64,000 nucleotides of DNA. Source: Shewanella denitrificans OS217. Its GTDB lineage: Bacteria; Pseudomonadota; Gammaproteobacteria; Enterobacterales; Shewanellaceae. A model generated the notes under the pieces. It was not told the origin of the DNA. It saw nothing but the letters and a program-made list of their open reading frames with translations, and ran no database searches. Positions within the stretch are counted from its first letter, which is position 1; every line of letters starts with the position of its first letter. Positions 34,685 through 43,412 of the stretch are shown piece by piece. The stretch spans positions 1,488,001 through 1,552,000 of the forward strand of contig NC_007954.1 of the NCBI RefSeq assembly GCF_000013765.1, written 5' to 3'. Both the position numbers and the translations under genes were made by a program.

Positions 34685-35518
34685 GTGACTGACAAAACGC
34701 TCGATGAAGCAGAATACAATCAATTTAGACTGTTTTTGGAACAGCACAGCGGCATAGTGTTGGGCGATAACAAGCAGTACTTAGTAAGAAGTCGCCTTGC
34801 GCCTTTGATGGGAAAGCATAATTTGCCTTCATTAACTGAAGTGGTTAAGCATTCCATGAAGCCTTCTGAAAGACAATTGCGTGCAGAAGTCATCGATGCC
34901 ATGACCACAAATGAGACATTATGGTTTAGGGATAGGTATCCTTTCGAGCTCCTCAACAATGTGCTGTTACCTGAATACAGTAAATTAGGCCGACCTTTAA
35001 AAATTTGGTCCGCAGCGTGTTCATCGGGACAAGAGCCCTATTCGTTAGCCATGACAATTTTAGAATATCAGCAAAAGAAGCCGGGGGCATTAGCTGGAAG
35101 TGCCAGTATTCAAGCAACAGATTTATCACCAACTATGCTTGAACGTTGTAAAAATGCTGAATATGATGGTCTGGCCTTGGCTCGAGGTCTATCCGATGAA
35201 CGCAAGCGTCAGTTTTTTGATCCTCTGCCTACGGGGAATATGAAGCTTAAAGATAATGTGAAACGTTTGGTGAATTTTCGCAGTCACAATTTGCTGGAAA
35301 GTTATACTTTACTGGGGAAGTTCGATATTATTTTTTGTCGTAATGTGCTCATTTATTTTGCCCCAGAGGCAAAGGCAAAAATTTTGCGGCAATTTGCTGC
35401 CGCTTTAAATCCCAGGGGCATTTTGTTTCTCGGTGCATCTGAGTCAATTGCTGGTCTGACAGAAGAGTTTGATATGGTGCGCTGTAATCCGGGTATTTAT
35501 TATCAGAAGAAGACCTAG
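34685..35518 (+). CDS. cheR: Chemotaxis protein methyltransferase CheR
   Basis: SAM-dependent methylase of receptor glutamates. The N-terminal helical domain is followed by the methyltransferase fold (LKIWSAACSSGQEPYSLAMT, then SIQATDLSPTMLERC and FDIIFCRNVLIYF). The only ribosome site (AGGA, 34674-34677) is 7 nt from a GTG at 34685 but only 1 nt from the in-frame ATG at 34679, so GTG is preferred; the ATG would add two residues. From the GTG the protein has 277 residues. It ends with a strong terminator. Confidence 0.93.
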   Translation: MTDKTLDEAEYNQFRLFLEQHSGIVLGDNKQYLVRSRLAPLMGKHNLPSLTEVVKHSMKPSERQLRAEVIDAMTTNETLWFRDRYPFELLNNVLLPEYSKLGRPLKIWSAACSSGQEPYSLAMTILEYQQKKPGALAGSASIQATDLSPTMLERCKNAEYDGLALARGLSDERKRQFFDPLPTGNMKLKDNVKRLVNFRSHNLLESYTLLGKFDIIFCRNVLIYFAPEAKAKILRQFAAALNPRGILFLGASESIAGLTEEFDMVRCNPGIYYQKKT

Positions 35519-35556
35519 GATAGCTAAACTAGACAGTTTATAGCTTGACTCAACAC

Positions 35557-35586
35557 AAAAAAACGCTGAATTATTCAGCGTTTTTT
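35557..35586 (+). terminator. Terminator after cheR
   Basis: Stem AAAAAACGCTGAA / TTCAGCGTTTTTT around a TTA loop, ending in T residues. It isolates cheR from the flgB operon. Confidence 0.93.
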
Positions 35587-35622
35587 CATTTCATAAATAA
35601 TAGGCACTTCAAGTTTAATATG

Positions 35623-35640
35623 TTGGCATGAGCCTTGCTT
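35623..35640 (+). promoter_or_regulatory. Sigma-54 promoter element for flgBCDE
   Basis: TTGGCATGAGCCTTGCTT, GG-N10-GC spacing, 34 nt before flgB and just after a terminator. Confidence 0.82.
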
Positions 35641-35673
35641 TGTTTTCATTAGTTAGCTGATGGAGGCAAAATT

Positions 35674-36072
35674 ATGGCGATTAACTTCGAAAATGCATTA
35701 GGTGTACACCAATACTCTTTAGGGATCCGCTCACAACGAGCCGAAGTGCTATCGAGCAATATCGCCAATGCCAATACCCCTCACTATAAAGCTCAAGATG
35801 TCGACTTTGCGTCGGCGATGCAAAGTGCACGGTCACATCAGAAAGGCCTATCCATGAGTAATACCTCGGAAAAGCATTTTGATTTAACCAGCTTAACTCA
35901 ACAACATATTAAGTACCGAGTGCCGAATCAACCTGATACAGGCGATGGCAACACGGTTGATATTCAAAAAGAGCAGTCTTCATTTATGCAAAATGCGTTG
36001 GAATACCAAATGTCTTTGGGATTTCTTGAAGGCAAATTCTCAGGCATGAGAAAAGCGCTGCGAGGTGATTAA
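35674..36072 (+). CDS. flgB: Flagellar proximal rod protein FlgB
   Basis: 132 residues. The N-terminal rod motif SNIANANTPHYKAQDVDF and the C-terminal helix SSFMQNALEYQMSLGFLEG are typical. First gene of the flgBCDE operon; GGAGG precedes the ATG. flgC starts 2 nt after its stop. Exported by the flagellar type III system; no signal peptide, as expected. Confidence 0.95.
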   Translation: MAINFENALGVHQYSLGIRSQRAEVLSSNIANANTPHYKAQDVDFASAMQSARSHQKGLSMSNTSEKHFDLTSLTQQHIKYRVPNQPDTGDGNTVDIQKEQSSFMQNALEYQMSLGFLEGKFSGMRKALRGD

Positions 36073-36074
36073 TC

Positions 36075-36491
36075 ATGAGTTTATTTAATATTTTTGATGT
36101 TTCAGGATCGGGTATGGCGGCCCAGTCCATACGCTTGAATACCACGGCAAGTAATATCGCCAATGCGGATTCTGTTTCAAGCAGCGTAGATAAGACGTAT
36201 CGAGCTCGGCACCCCATTTTTGAAGCTGAACTTAATAAGGCTCACGATCAACAAAATGGCACTAAAGGTGTCCAGGTTAGGGCTATCGTGGAAAGTGATA
36301 AACCTTTACTCAAGGAATATTCTCCAAGTCATCCTATGGCCGATGGTGATGGTTTCATCTACAAACCGAATGTGAATGTCATGGAAGAAATGGCTGATAT
36401 GATTTCAGCATCTCGTTCATACCAAATGAATGTCCAAGTTGCCGATGCGACTAAAACCATGCTGCAGCAGACACTTAGGATGGGTAAATAA
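36075..36491 (+). CDS. flgC: Flagellar proximal rod protein FlgC
   Basis: 138 residues. It opens with FDVSGSGMAAQSIRLNTTAS, then NIANADSVSSSVDKTYRARH, and ends in the conserved helix ADMISASRSYQMNVQVADAT. It follows flgB after 2 nt and precedes flgD by 24 nt. Forms part of the rod with FlgB, FlgF and FlgG. Confidence 0.95.
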   Translation: MSLFNIFDVSGSGMAAQSIRLNTTASNIANADSVSSSVDKTYRARHPIFEAELNKAHDQQNGTKGVQVRAIVESDKPLLKEYSPSHPMADGDGFIYKPNVNVMEEMADMISASRSYQMNVQVADATKTMLQQTLRMGK

Positions 36492-36515
36492 TATGTTTAT
36501 TCAAGGAGATAACCT

Positions 36516-37307
36516 ATGAGCATAGTCAATCCGTCAAGTCAGTCATTGCCACAAGCGACGGCGAAATCTTCGACAATAGCCAACAACCCGCAAACGAGTG
36601 TTGCCTCGGCCGCGAATACAGAGTCGACCAAAACAGGGAATCCATTCCTTGATGGTATTCGTTTACCGACTGAGTCGGCCATACCTGAGGCGAAAGATCA
36701 GTCACTGACACAAAAAGACTTTTTTGCACTGTTAAGCCAACAGTTGTCAATGCAGGATCCATTTAAGCCGGTTGATAATGATCAGATGATCCAGCAGATG
36801 GCATCCTTCTCAACCGTAGACGGTATTACTAAGCTTAACGAAGAGATTTTAAATCTCACGAGTGTGACCAGCTCTAGTCAGGCATTACAAGCCTCTGGTC
36901 TTGTTGGTCGTAAAGTACTCATACCATCAGATACTGGTTACCTGTCTTCTGAAAGCCCGAGCATTAATGGTGTGATCAGTACGCCAGAAAAAATCAGTGA
37001 CATCACTGTCAGGATTGAAGACTCCAAAGGTCAATTAATTCAAAGTTTTAAAGTGGACGGCAGTGCTGGTGGCAATGTCGATGTGTCATGGGATGGCTTA
37101 GATGCTGAAGGCTTGCCCGTTGCTGGCGGCGAATATCAGATTAAAGCCAGCGGAAAGGTAGATGGCAAGGCACAAGACTTACCCGTTTCTACTTATGCCC
37201 ATGTCACCAGTGTTTCTCTGGGGACCGCGAGTTCAGGAGCAATATTAAACTTACGAGGGCTAGGTGGCATTAAACTTGCTGATGTTCTAGCAGTAACAGA
37301 AGCATAG
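36516..37307 (+). CDS. flgD: Flagellar hook assembly scaffold FlgD
   Basis: 263 residues. The N-terminal FlgD motif LTQKDFFALLSQQLSMQDPF with QMIQQMASFSTVDGI lies near residues 68-105. The C-terminal Ig/tudor-like part is WDGLDAEGLPVAGGEYQIKA. AAGGAGATA precedes the ATG. It caps the growing hook. The N-terminal 65 residues are low-complexity, rich in Ser, Thr and Ala, as in many FlgD. Confidence 0.94.
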   Translation: MSIVNPSSQSLPQATAKSSTIANNPQTSVASAANTESTKTGNPFLDGIRLPTESAIPEAKDQSLTQKDFFALLSQQLSMQDPFKPVDNDQMIQQMASFSTVDGITKLNEEILNLTSVTSSSQALQASGLVGRKVLIPSDTGYLSSESPSINGVISTPEKISDITVRIEDSKGQLIQSFKVDGSAGGNVDVSWDGLDAEGLPVAGGEYQIKASGKVDGKAQDLPVSTYAHVTSVSLGTASSGAILNLRGLGGIKLADVLAVTEA

Positions 37308-37387
37308 TTTGGCGAGTTTTAATCGATAATACGCATGGTTATTATAAAAATGTCGTTAGTGGTACAGAATTAGGTAAGAGGTGAATT

Positions 37388-38755
37388 ATGTCGTTTAACA
37401 TTGCACTCAGTGGCATTGCTGCCGCGCAGAAAGACTTAAATACAACAGCAAATAATATTGCGAACGTTAACACTATCGGTTTTAAAGAGTCGCGAGCAGA
37501 ATTTGCTGACGTTTATGCTAATTCTATTTTCTCTAATGGTAAGACAGCAGTGGGTGGCGGGGTAACCACGACCCAAGTGGCGCAGCAATTCTCTCAAGGC
37601 AGCCTGCAATTTACCAGTAATGCATTAGATTTGGCGATTAGTGGTGGTGGCTTTTTTGTCACTTCTGCCAATATCGATACCTCTCAAGATCAATCTTTTT
37701 CACGAGCTGGTGCATTTAAAGTTGATTCAAATAATTACATGGTGGACTCGGCAGGTAATTTTTTGCAAGCATTCCCAGTGGATGAAACTGGTAGCTCAAC
37801 CTCAGTGAGCTTAACAACCACCAAACCTGTGAAAATACCTGATACTGCAGGTAGTCCGGTAAAAACAAGCTCTATTGGCATGCAGATGAATTTAAACTCA
37901 GGTGACAAGGTGTTAGATCCAGCAGCATTCGATCCAACAGATTCTAAAACATTCAATAAGTTAACGTCTGTAACTATGTTTGATTCATTAGGTGAATCTC
38001 ATGTTATGACCAGCTACTTTGTGAAACCCACCAATGGCTCATATACAGGTGAAAGTAACTGGGTTGTCTTCTATGCTGTAGATGGTAAACAGGTTGACCT
38101 TGCTGGGACTGATGTTGGTACCTATCAGACAGATACCGATGGCGATCGTATCGCTGATACGCCACAGCTCGCTCAAACGGCTGGTGGCTGGCGTGGATCT
38201 GTGCTTAAGTTTAATGATGTAGGCGCCTATACTGGCAGCGATCCAGCAGTACTAACCACTGAGGCCTTAGGGTTACCTGGCGCAGGTATTTTAGGCCCAG
38301 GCGCCGATGGTACCCAAACACTGAGTATCGCGTTTAATAACCCCACTCAATACTCATCAAACTTTGAAGTGACAGAGCTTACCCAAAACGGCACTACAGT
38401 TGGCCGCTTAACTAACGTCTCCATTGGCTCCGATGGACTGGTGATCGCTAAGTACAGTAACGGCTCTACAGTGCCACTAGCTCGAGTAGCCTTAGTGCGT
38501 TTTGCCAACGAGCAAGGGTTGACTCAGGTGGGAAATACCTCTTGGAAAGCCAGCTTAGATTCAGGCCCGGCGCTTGCGGGTGAAGCTAATAGCGGCACAT
38601 TTGGTAGCATTCGTTCATCAGCTTTAGAGCAGTCGAATGTTGATTTGACCACAGAGCTTGTAGATTTAATCTCTGCTCAGCGTAACTTTCAGGCGAACTC
38701 GAGAACCTTAGAAGTGAATAATACCTTGCAGCAAACCATACTGCAGATCCGCTAA
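37388..38755 (+). CDS. flgE: Flagellar hook protein FlgE
   Basis: 455 residues. N-terminal rod/hook motif SGIAAAQKDLNTTANNIANV with NTIGFKESRAEFADVY; C-terminal SNVDLTTELVDLISAQRNFQ. It contains the FlgE domain II region (SVTMFDSLGESHVMTSYFVK). It is the last gene of the flgBCDE unit: a strong terminator follows 24 nt after the stop. The length is close to the usual 400-450. Confidence 0.95.
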   Translation: MSFNIALSGIAAAQKDLNTTANNIANVNTIGFKESRAEFADVYANSIFSNGKTAVGGGVTTTQVAQQFSQGSLQFTSNALDLAISGGGFFVTSANIDTSQDQSFSRAGAFKVDSNNYMVDSAGNFLQAFPVDETGSSTSVSLTTTKPVKIPDTAGSPVKTSSIGMQMNLNSGDKVLDPAAFDPTDSKTFNKLTSVTMFDSLGESHVMTSYFVKPTNGSYTGESNWVVFYAVDGKQVDLAGTDVGTYQTDTDGDRIADTPQLAQTAGGWRGSVLKFNDVGAYTGSDPAVLTTEALGLPGAGILGPGADGTQTLSIAFNNPTQYSSNFEVTELTQNGTTVGRLTNVSIGSDGLVIAKYSNGSTVPLARVALVRFANEQGLTQVGNTSWKASLDSGPALAGEANSGTFGSIRSSALEQSNVDLTTELVDLISAQRNFQANSRTLEVNNTLQQTILQIR

Positions 38756-38778
38756 CCTTATTCAGAGGTTAACTTTAG

Positions 38779-38811
38779 GAGCGGCTCAGGACACTGAGTC
38801 GCTCTTTTTTT
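38779..38811 (+). terminator. Terminator after flgE
   Basis: An 11-bp stem (GAGCGGCTCAG / CTGAGTCGCTC, one G-U pair) with a GACA loop and seven T residues. Confidence 0.92.
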
Positions 38812-38885
38812 CTAATTGTCTTCTCATCTGCTCTCTGTAGCCAACCTCAGTTGTTATTTCTCTGCTTTCTTAATAAAACCTAAAC

Positions 38886-38903
38886 TTGGCACAATGTTTG
38901 CTT
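38886..38903 (+). promoter_or_regulatory. Sigma-54 promoter element for flgFGHIJKL
   Basis: TTGGCACAATGTTTGCTT, nearly perfect match to the -24/-12 consensus, between the flgE terminator and the flgF start. Confidence 0.85.
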
Positions 38904-38950
38904 TTATCTTGTTATCACCCTTTCACTGCAAAAACTTGACGGAGCAACAG

Positions 38951-39694
38951 ATGGACAAATTTCTTTATGTTGCCATGAGCGGCGCTAAACAAAACATGAG
39001 CGCACTTGCGGTACGAGCCAATAACTTGGCCAACGCCAACACCGATGGTTTTAAGTCTGATTTAACTCAGGCCCGCTCTATGCAGGCCTTTGGTGAAGGT
39101 TTGCCCTCTCGTGTCTTTGCGATGACAGAAATAGCCACCTCAGATTTTAAAGCTGGCGCCCTGAAAACCACCGGCCGTGATCTTGATATCGCGGTCAAAG
39201 GTGATGGCTGGATAGCCGTACAGGCTCCCGATGGTTCAGAAGCTTACACTCGCTCTGGTGGACTTAAATTTGACAATACGGGTTTGCTACTTAATAGCCG
39301 CAATAACCCTGTCATGGGCAATTCAGGTCCTATCGTCTTGCCTTTGCCCATTGATAAATTACAAATATCACCGGATGGGATCATTTCAATCCGACCACAA
39401 GGCGCCACTGCGGAGGTTATCGAAGAGGTGGCTCGCATCAAGCTAGTTAATCCTGATAACTCACAAATGATGCGTGGTGAAGATGGACTTTTTCGCCTGA
39501 CCTCAGGGGACGTGGCGGCAAAAGATCCCAGCGTGCAAGTTGAAAGTGGTGCCATTGAAGCAAGCAATGTCAACCCAGTTGAAGAAATGGTGGCGTTAAT
39601 CAGTATCCAACGTCAGTACGAAATGCAAGTGAAGATGATGAAAACGGCTGAAGAAACCGATCAAGCGTCTTCATCATTAATGCGAATTGGTTAG
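38951..39694 (+). CDS. flgF: Flagellar rod protein FlgF
   Basis: 247 residues. Begins MDKFLYVAMSGAKQNMSALA with the rod motif ANNLANANTDGFKSD; ends with EASNVNPVEEMVALISIQRQ and YEMQVKMMKTAEETDQ. The start at 38951 has GGAG 6 nt upstream; a longer in-frame extension to 38816 would run across the sigma-54 promoter and is rejected. flgG follows 11 nt later. Confidence 0.95.
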   Translation: MDKFLYVAMSGAKQNMSALAVRANNLANANTDGFKSDLTQARSMQAFGEGLPSRVFAMTEIATSDFKAGALKTTGRDLDIAVKGDGWIAVQAPDGSEAYTRSGGLKFDNTGLLLNSRNNPVMGNSGPIVLPLPIDKLQISPDGIISIRPQGATAEVIEEVARIKLVNPDNSQMMRGEDGLFRLTSGDVAAKDPSVQVESGAIEASNVNPVEEMVALISIQRQYEMQVKMMKTAEETDQASSSLMRIG

Positions 39695-39705
39695 GAGTAT
39701 AGATT

Positions 39706-40494
39706 ATGCATCCCGCACTCTGGATTAGTAAAACCGGCCTTGATGCCCAGCAAACTGATATTTCAGTTATTTCTAACAACGTGGCGAATGCCAGTACCAT
39801 TGGTTACAAGAAAAGCCGCGCTGTGTTTGAGGATTTACTTTATCAAACGGTAAATCAAGCCGGTGGGATCAGCGCCGACAATACCAAATTGCCTAATGGT
39901 TTAAATATAGGTGCGGGTACCAAAGTCGTGGCAACACAGAAAATGTTTAGCCAAGGCAATATGCTGACCACGGACAACTCATTAGATTTAATGATTGAAG
40001 GTCCAGGATTTTTTGAAGTTCAGTTACCCGATGGTACACCCGCGTACACTCGAAATGGTCAGTTTAGTTTGGATGATACCGGGCAAATAGTGACGCCAGG
40101 TTCTGGCTACGTGCTGCAACCTGCGATTACCATCCCGGAAAATGCCACAGGTATTACGGTATCTGCTGGTGGTGAAGTCTCAGTTAAAATCCCAGGAACT
40201 GCAGAGAGCCAAGTTATCGGCCAGATAACAATGACGGACTTTATTAATCCATCGGGCCTTGATCCTCTTGGGCAGAATCTATACACGGAAACCGGGGCCA
40301 GTGGTACGCCCATTCAAGGTACCGCTTCTCTAGATGGCTTAGGTGCTATTAGGCAAGGCGCTCTTGAGACTTCCAATGTGAATGTCACTGAAGAGTTAGT
40401 TAATTTGATCCAAAGTCAGCGAATTTATGAAATGAATTCAAAAGTTATTTCGGCCGTTGATCAGATGCTTGCATATATTAATCAGAATTTGTAG
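39706..40494 (+). CDS. flgG: Flagellar distal rod protein FlgG
   Basis: 262 residues, exactly the usual family length. N-terminal MHPALWISKTGLDAQQTDIS with NNVANASTIGYKKSRAVFED, and C-terminal ETSNVNVTEELVNLIQSQRI with YEMNSKVISAVDQML. AGGAG precedes the ATG. Part of the flgF-flgL operon. Confidence 0.96.
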   Translation: MHPALWISKTGLDAQQTDISVISNNVANASTIGYKKSRAVFEDLLYQTVNQAGGISADNTKLPNGLNIGAGTKVVATQKMFSQGNMLTTDNSLDLMIEGPGFFEVQLPDGTPAYTRNGQFSLDDTGQIVTPGSGYVLQPAITIPENATGITVSAGGEVSVKIPGTAESQVIGQITMTDFINPSGLDPLGQNLYTETGASGTPIQGTASLDGLGAIRQGALETSNVNVTEELVNLIQSQRIYEMNSKVISAVDQMLAYINQNL

Positions 40495-40504
40495 GGGAAA
40501 TGTT

Positions 40505-41179
40505 ATGAATAAATACATAATGTTACTTATGGTTTCTCTGCTTAGTGCTTGTAGCTCTACGCCGAGAAAGCCCATTCCTGATGATCCTTTCTATGCACCT
40601 GTGTATCCGGATGCACCGGCCACACAGACGGCGGCGACCGGCTCTATTTTCTTAGATTCGCAAGCCTCTAGTTTGTACTCTGATATCCGTGCTCACAAAA
40701 TTGGCGACATTATTACTGTGGTGTTGATGGAATCGACCCAAGCGAAAAAAAGTGCCACTAATGACATTAAGAAAGGCTCAGATATGAGCATGGACCCGCT
40801 GTTTGCTGGGGGAGGCAATGTCACTATCAAGGGCGTGCCACTGGATCTTAAATACAAGGATGCCTACAACACAAAGCGAGAGTCAGACGCAGATCAAAGC
40901 AACAGTTTAGCGGGGAGTATCTCGGCTAACGTAATGCAAGTGCTGAGTAATGGCAACTTGGTTATCCGCGGAGAAAAGTGGATATCTATCAATAATGGCG
41001 ATGAATTTATTCGGGTGACCGGCATAGTTCGTAGCCAAGATATTAAGCCCGATAACACCATAGAGTCTGTGCGAGTTGCGAATGCGCGCATTCAATATAG
41101 TGGCACTGGGACATTTGCTGACGCACAGAAAGTGGGTTGGCTTGGGCAATTTTTCCTCGGTGAATGGTGGCCCTTTTAG
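40505..41179 (+). CDS. flgH: Flagellar L-ring lipoprotein FlgH
   Basis: 224-residue outer-membrane lipoprotein forming the L ring. The signal MNKYIMLLMVSLLSACSSTP has a clear lipobox. Diagnostic motifs: GSIFLDSQASSLYSDIRAHK, GDIITVVLMESTQAKKSA, NGNLVIRGEKWISINNGDEF and the C-terminal VGWLGQFFLGEWWPF region. The start at 40505 has AGGGGAAATG upstream; a further in-frame ATG at 40457 lies inside flgG and lacks a signal sequence. Confidence 0.96.
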   Translation: MNKYIMLLMVSLLSACSSTPRKPIPDDPFYAPVYPDAPATQTAATGSIFLDSQASSLYSDIRAHKIGDIITVVLMESTQAKKSATNDIKKGSDMSMDPLFAGGGNVTIKGVPLDLKYKDAYNTKRESDADQSNSLAGSISANVMQVLSNGNLVIRGEKWISINNGDEFIRVTGIVRSQDIKPDNTIESVRVANARIQYSGTGTFADAQKVGWLGQFFLGEWWPF

Positions 41180-41190
41180 GAGTGTATAGC

Positions 41191-42291
41191 ATGAAAATCA
41201 AGTCGATATTCTTTTTGGCCGCCGTAACGTCAATGATGCTATCCATGCCAATTCAGGCGCAGCGTATTAAAGACATGGCCAATGTGCAGGGGGTTCGTAG
41301 TAATCAACTCATAGGTTATGGCTTAGTGGTCGGCCTGCCTGGAACGGGCGAGAAAACCCGTTACACAGAGCAAACCTTTAGAACCATGTTGAAAAATTTT
41401 GGCATTAATTTACCCGATTCAGTCAGGCCCAACTCTAAAAATGTCGCCGTTGTGGCGGTCCATGCTGAAATGCCGGCGTTTATTAAACCGGGTCAAAATC
41501 TTGACGTCACAGTCTCCAGTTTAGGTGAAGCCAAGAGCTTACGTGGCGGTACATTATTACAGACCTTCATGAAAGGTGTGGATGGCAATGTGTATGCTAT
41601 CGCCCAAGGTAGTTTAGTGGTCAGTGGCTTTAGCGCTGAGGGGTTAGATGGCTCGCGGGTCATTCAGAATACCCCAACCGTTGGACGTATTCCTAATGGC
41701 GCAATTATAGAACGCAGTGTGCCAAGTCCCTTTGCTAGTGGCGATCATTTGACGTTTAATTTACATCGCGCCGACTTTTCTACAGCTAAAAATATGGTTG
41801 ATGCCATCAATGACTTGTTAGGCCCTGGCATGGCAAAAGCCATAGATGCAAGCTCAATTCAAGTCAGTGCGCCAAGGGATGCATCCCAGCGGGTGTCTTA
41901 CTTAGCGACCCTTGAAAATATCGAAGTGACCATTGCAGACGAGTCAGCCAAAGTGATAGTTAATTCACGCACTGGCACCATAGTGGTTGGGCAGAATGTG
42001 CAATTACTGCCAGCTGCGGTGACCCATGGCGGCTTGACGGTAACGATTGCTGAATCGACACAAGTGACTCAGCCCAATGCCTTGGCGGGGGGAGAAACAG
42101 CAGTTACAGCCAATAGCACTATTGACGTGGCAGAGCAGGATCGCCGCATGTTTATGTTCAGTCCTGGCACCACCTTAGATGAGCTCGTCAGAGCGGTAAA
42201 CTTAGTGGGTGCAGCGCCATCAGATGTATTAGCAATCCTAGAAGCGTTAAAGATGGCAGGGGCTTTGCATGGTGAACTTATCATCATCTAA
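41191..42291 (+). CDS. flgI: Flagellar P-ring protein FlgI
   Basis: 366 residues. Signal peptide (IFFLAAVTSMMLSMPIQAQ) then the classic IKDMANVQGVRSNQLIGYGL, VVGLPGTGEKTRYTEQTF, and the C-terminal MAGALHGELIII. Forms the periplasmic P ring, assembled with FlgA. The ATG at 41191 has AGGAG 8 nt upstream, which overlaps the flgH stop; the ATG at 41164 in flgH is rejected. Confidence 0.96.
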   Translation: MKIKSIFFLAAVTSMMLSMPIQAQRIKDMANVQGVRSNQLIGYGLVVGLPGTGEKTRYTEQTFRTMLKNFGINLPDSVRPNSKNVAVVAVHAEMPAFIKPGQNLDVTVSSLGEAKSLRGGTLLQTFMKGVDGNVYAIAQGSLVVSGFSAEGLDGSRVIQNTPTVGRIPNGAIIERSVPSPFASGDHLTFNLHRADFSTAKNMVDAINDLLGPGMAKAIDASSIQVSAPRDASQRVSYLATLENIEVTIADESAKVIVNSRTGTIVVGQNVQLLPAAVTHGGLTVTIAESTQVTQPNALAGGETAVTANSTIDVAEQDRRMFMFSPGTTLDELVRAVNLVGAAPSDVLAILEALKMAGALHGELIII

Positions 42292-42308
42292 CTTTTGTCG
42301 GTGTCATC

Positions 42309-43412
42309 ATGGAAAAGCTGTCAAATTCATCGCACTTTCTGGATCTAGGGGGACTGGATTCACTCCGTGTTCAGGCTCAGAAAGACGAGAAGGGCACGCT
42401 TAGAGAGGCGGCTAAACAGTTCGAAGGTATTTTTATCCAAATGCTAATGAAGAGCATGCGTGATGCCAATGCCGCCTTTAAATCTGACAGTCCGATGAAC
42501 AGTCAAACCACAGAGTTTTTCGAGCAGATGCGCGATCAGCAAATGTCGGTCGATTTATCCAATAAAGGCATGCTGGGTCTTGCCGATCTTATGGTGCAGC
42601 AGTTGTCCCCCGATGAAAGCCCAATAACGCCCGCTTCAGTGCTGCGGGGGGGGCTGGAGTCTAAAGTCGCGCCAAGCATGTTTGTGGATAAGGACACCCT
42701 GAACAGTACCCCGGTGATTTCCTTGGATGAGATAGCATCATCTCATCATGCGTTAGCGTCTCCTTTGGATGATGTCGCCAATTCAACAGCGCAAGTTAAA
42801 CCCTTTGAGAGCGCTGCAAGTACTCAACCTCAGTTACAGCAGGTTGAACAGGTGCTAAGGGGAGAAGTCTCCAGCGGCAAGTCCTTGCCACAATCAAAAA
42901 ATATTGCCGCTAATGCTGCTTTTACTGGGCCTGAACATTTTGTTTCCATGCTTTACCCCCATGCAGAAAAAGCCGCCAAAGCCTTAGGTACCACCCCTGA
43001 AGTATTGATAGCCCAATCAGCATTGGAAACCGGCTGGGGCAAGAAAATGATAAGACGCAATGATGGCACCATAAGTAACAATTTATTCAATATCAAAGCT
43101 GATAAGCGCTGGGGGGGTAATAAAACCACAGTCAGCACCTTAGAATTTGAGAAAGGCATAGCAGTGAAGCAAAAGGCTGATTTTCGTATGTACGATAACT
43201 TGGAGCAGAGCTTTAAAGATTTCGTGTCATTTCTTGAAGATGGTGAGCGCTACCAAGAAGCCCGTAAAGTGGCCAGTGAACCGGTTAAATTTATTCATGC
43301 ACTGCAAAAAGCGGGTTATGCCACAGATCCACATTATGCCAAAAAGGTGCTTCAAGTCATGGAATCTGTAACTGACGGACTTAAGTCTGTGTTAGTAGGG
43401 GAGAATAAATAA
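42309..43412 (+). CDS. flgJ: Flagellar rod-cap / peptidoglycan hydrolase FlgJ
   Basis: A bifunctional 367-residue protein. The N-terminal rod-binding domain (EAAKQFEGIFIQMLMKSMRD, residues ~33-55) helps rod assembly. The C-terminal glucosaminidase-type domain (from ~215) opens the peptidoglycan: catalytic Glu240 in IAQSALETGWGKKMI, with NLFNIKADKRWGG and KADFRMYDNLEQSF. The stretch ~110-200 is a poorly conserved linker. It overlaps flgK by one base (TAATG). Confidence 0.95.
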   Translation: MEKLSNSSHFLDLGGLDSLRVQAQKDEKGTLREAAKQFEGIFIQMLMKSMRDANAAFKSDSPMNSQTTEFFEQMRDQQMSVDLSNKGMLGLADLMVQQLSPDESPITPASVLRGGLESKVAPSMFVDKDTLNSTPVISLDEIASSHHALASPLDDVANSTAQVKPFESAASTQPQLQQVEQVLRGEVSSGKSLPQSKNIAANAAFTGPEHFVSMLYPHAEKAAKALGTTPEVLIAQSALETGWGKKMIRRNDGTISNNLFNIKADKRWGGNKTTVSTLEFEKGIAVKQKADFRMYDNLEQSFKDFVSFLEDGERYQEARKVASEPVKFIHALQKAGYATDPHYAKKVLQVMESVTDGLKSVLVGENK

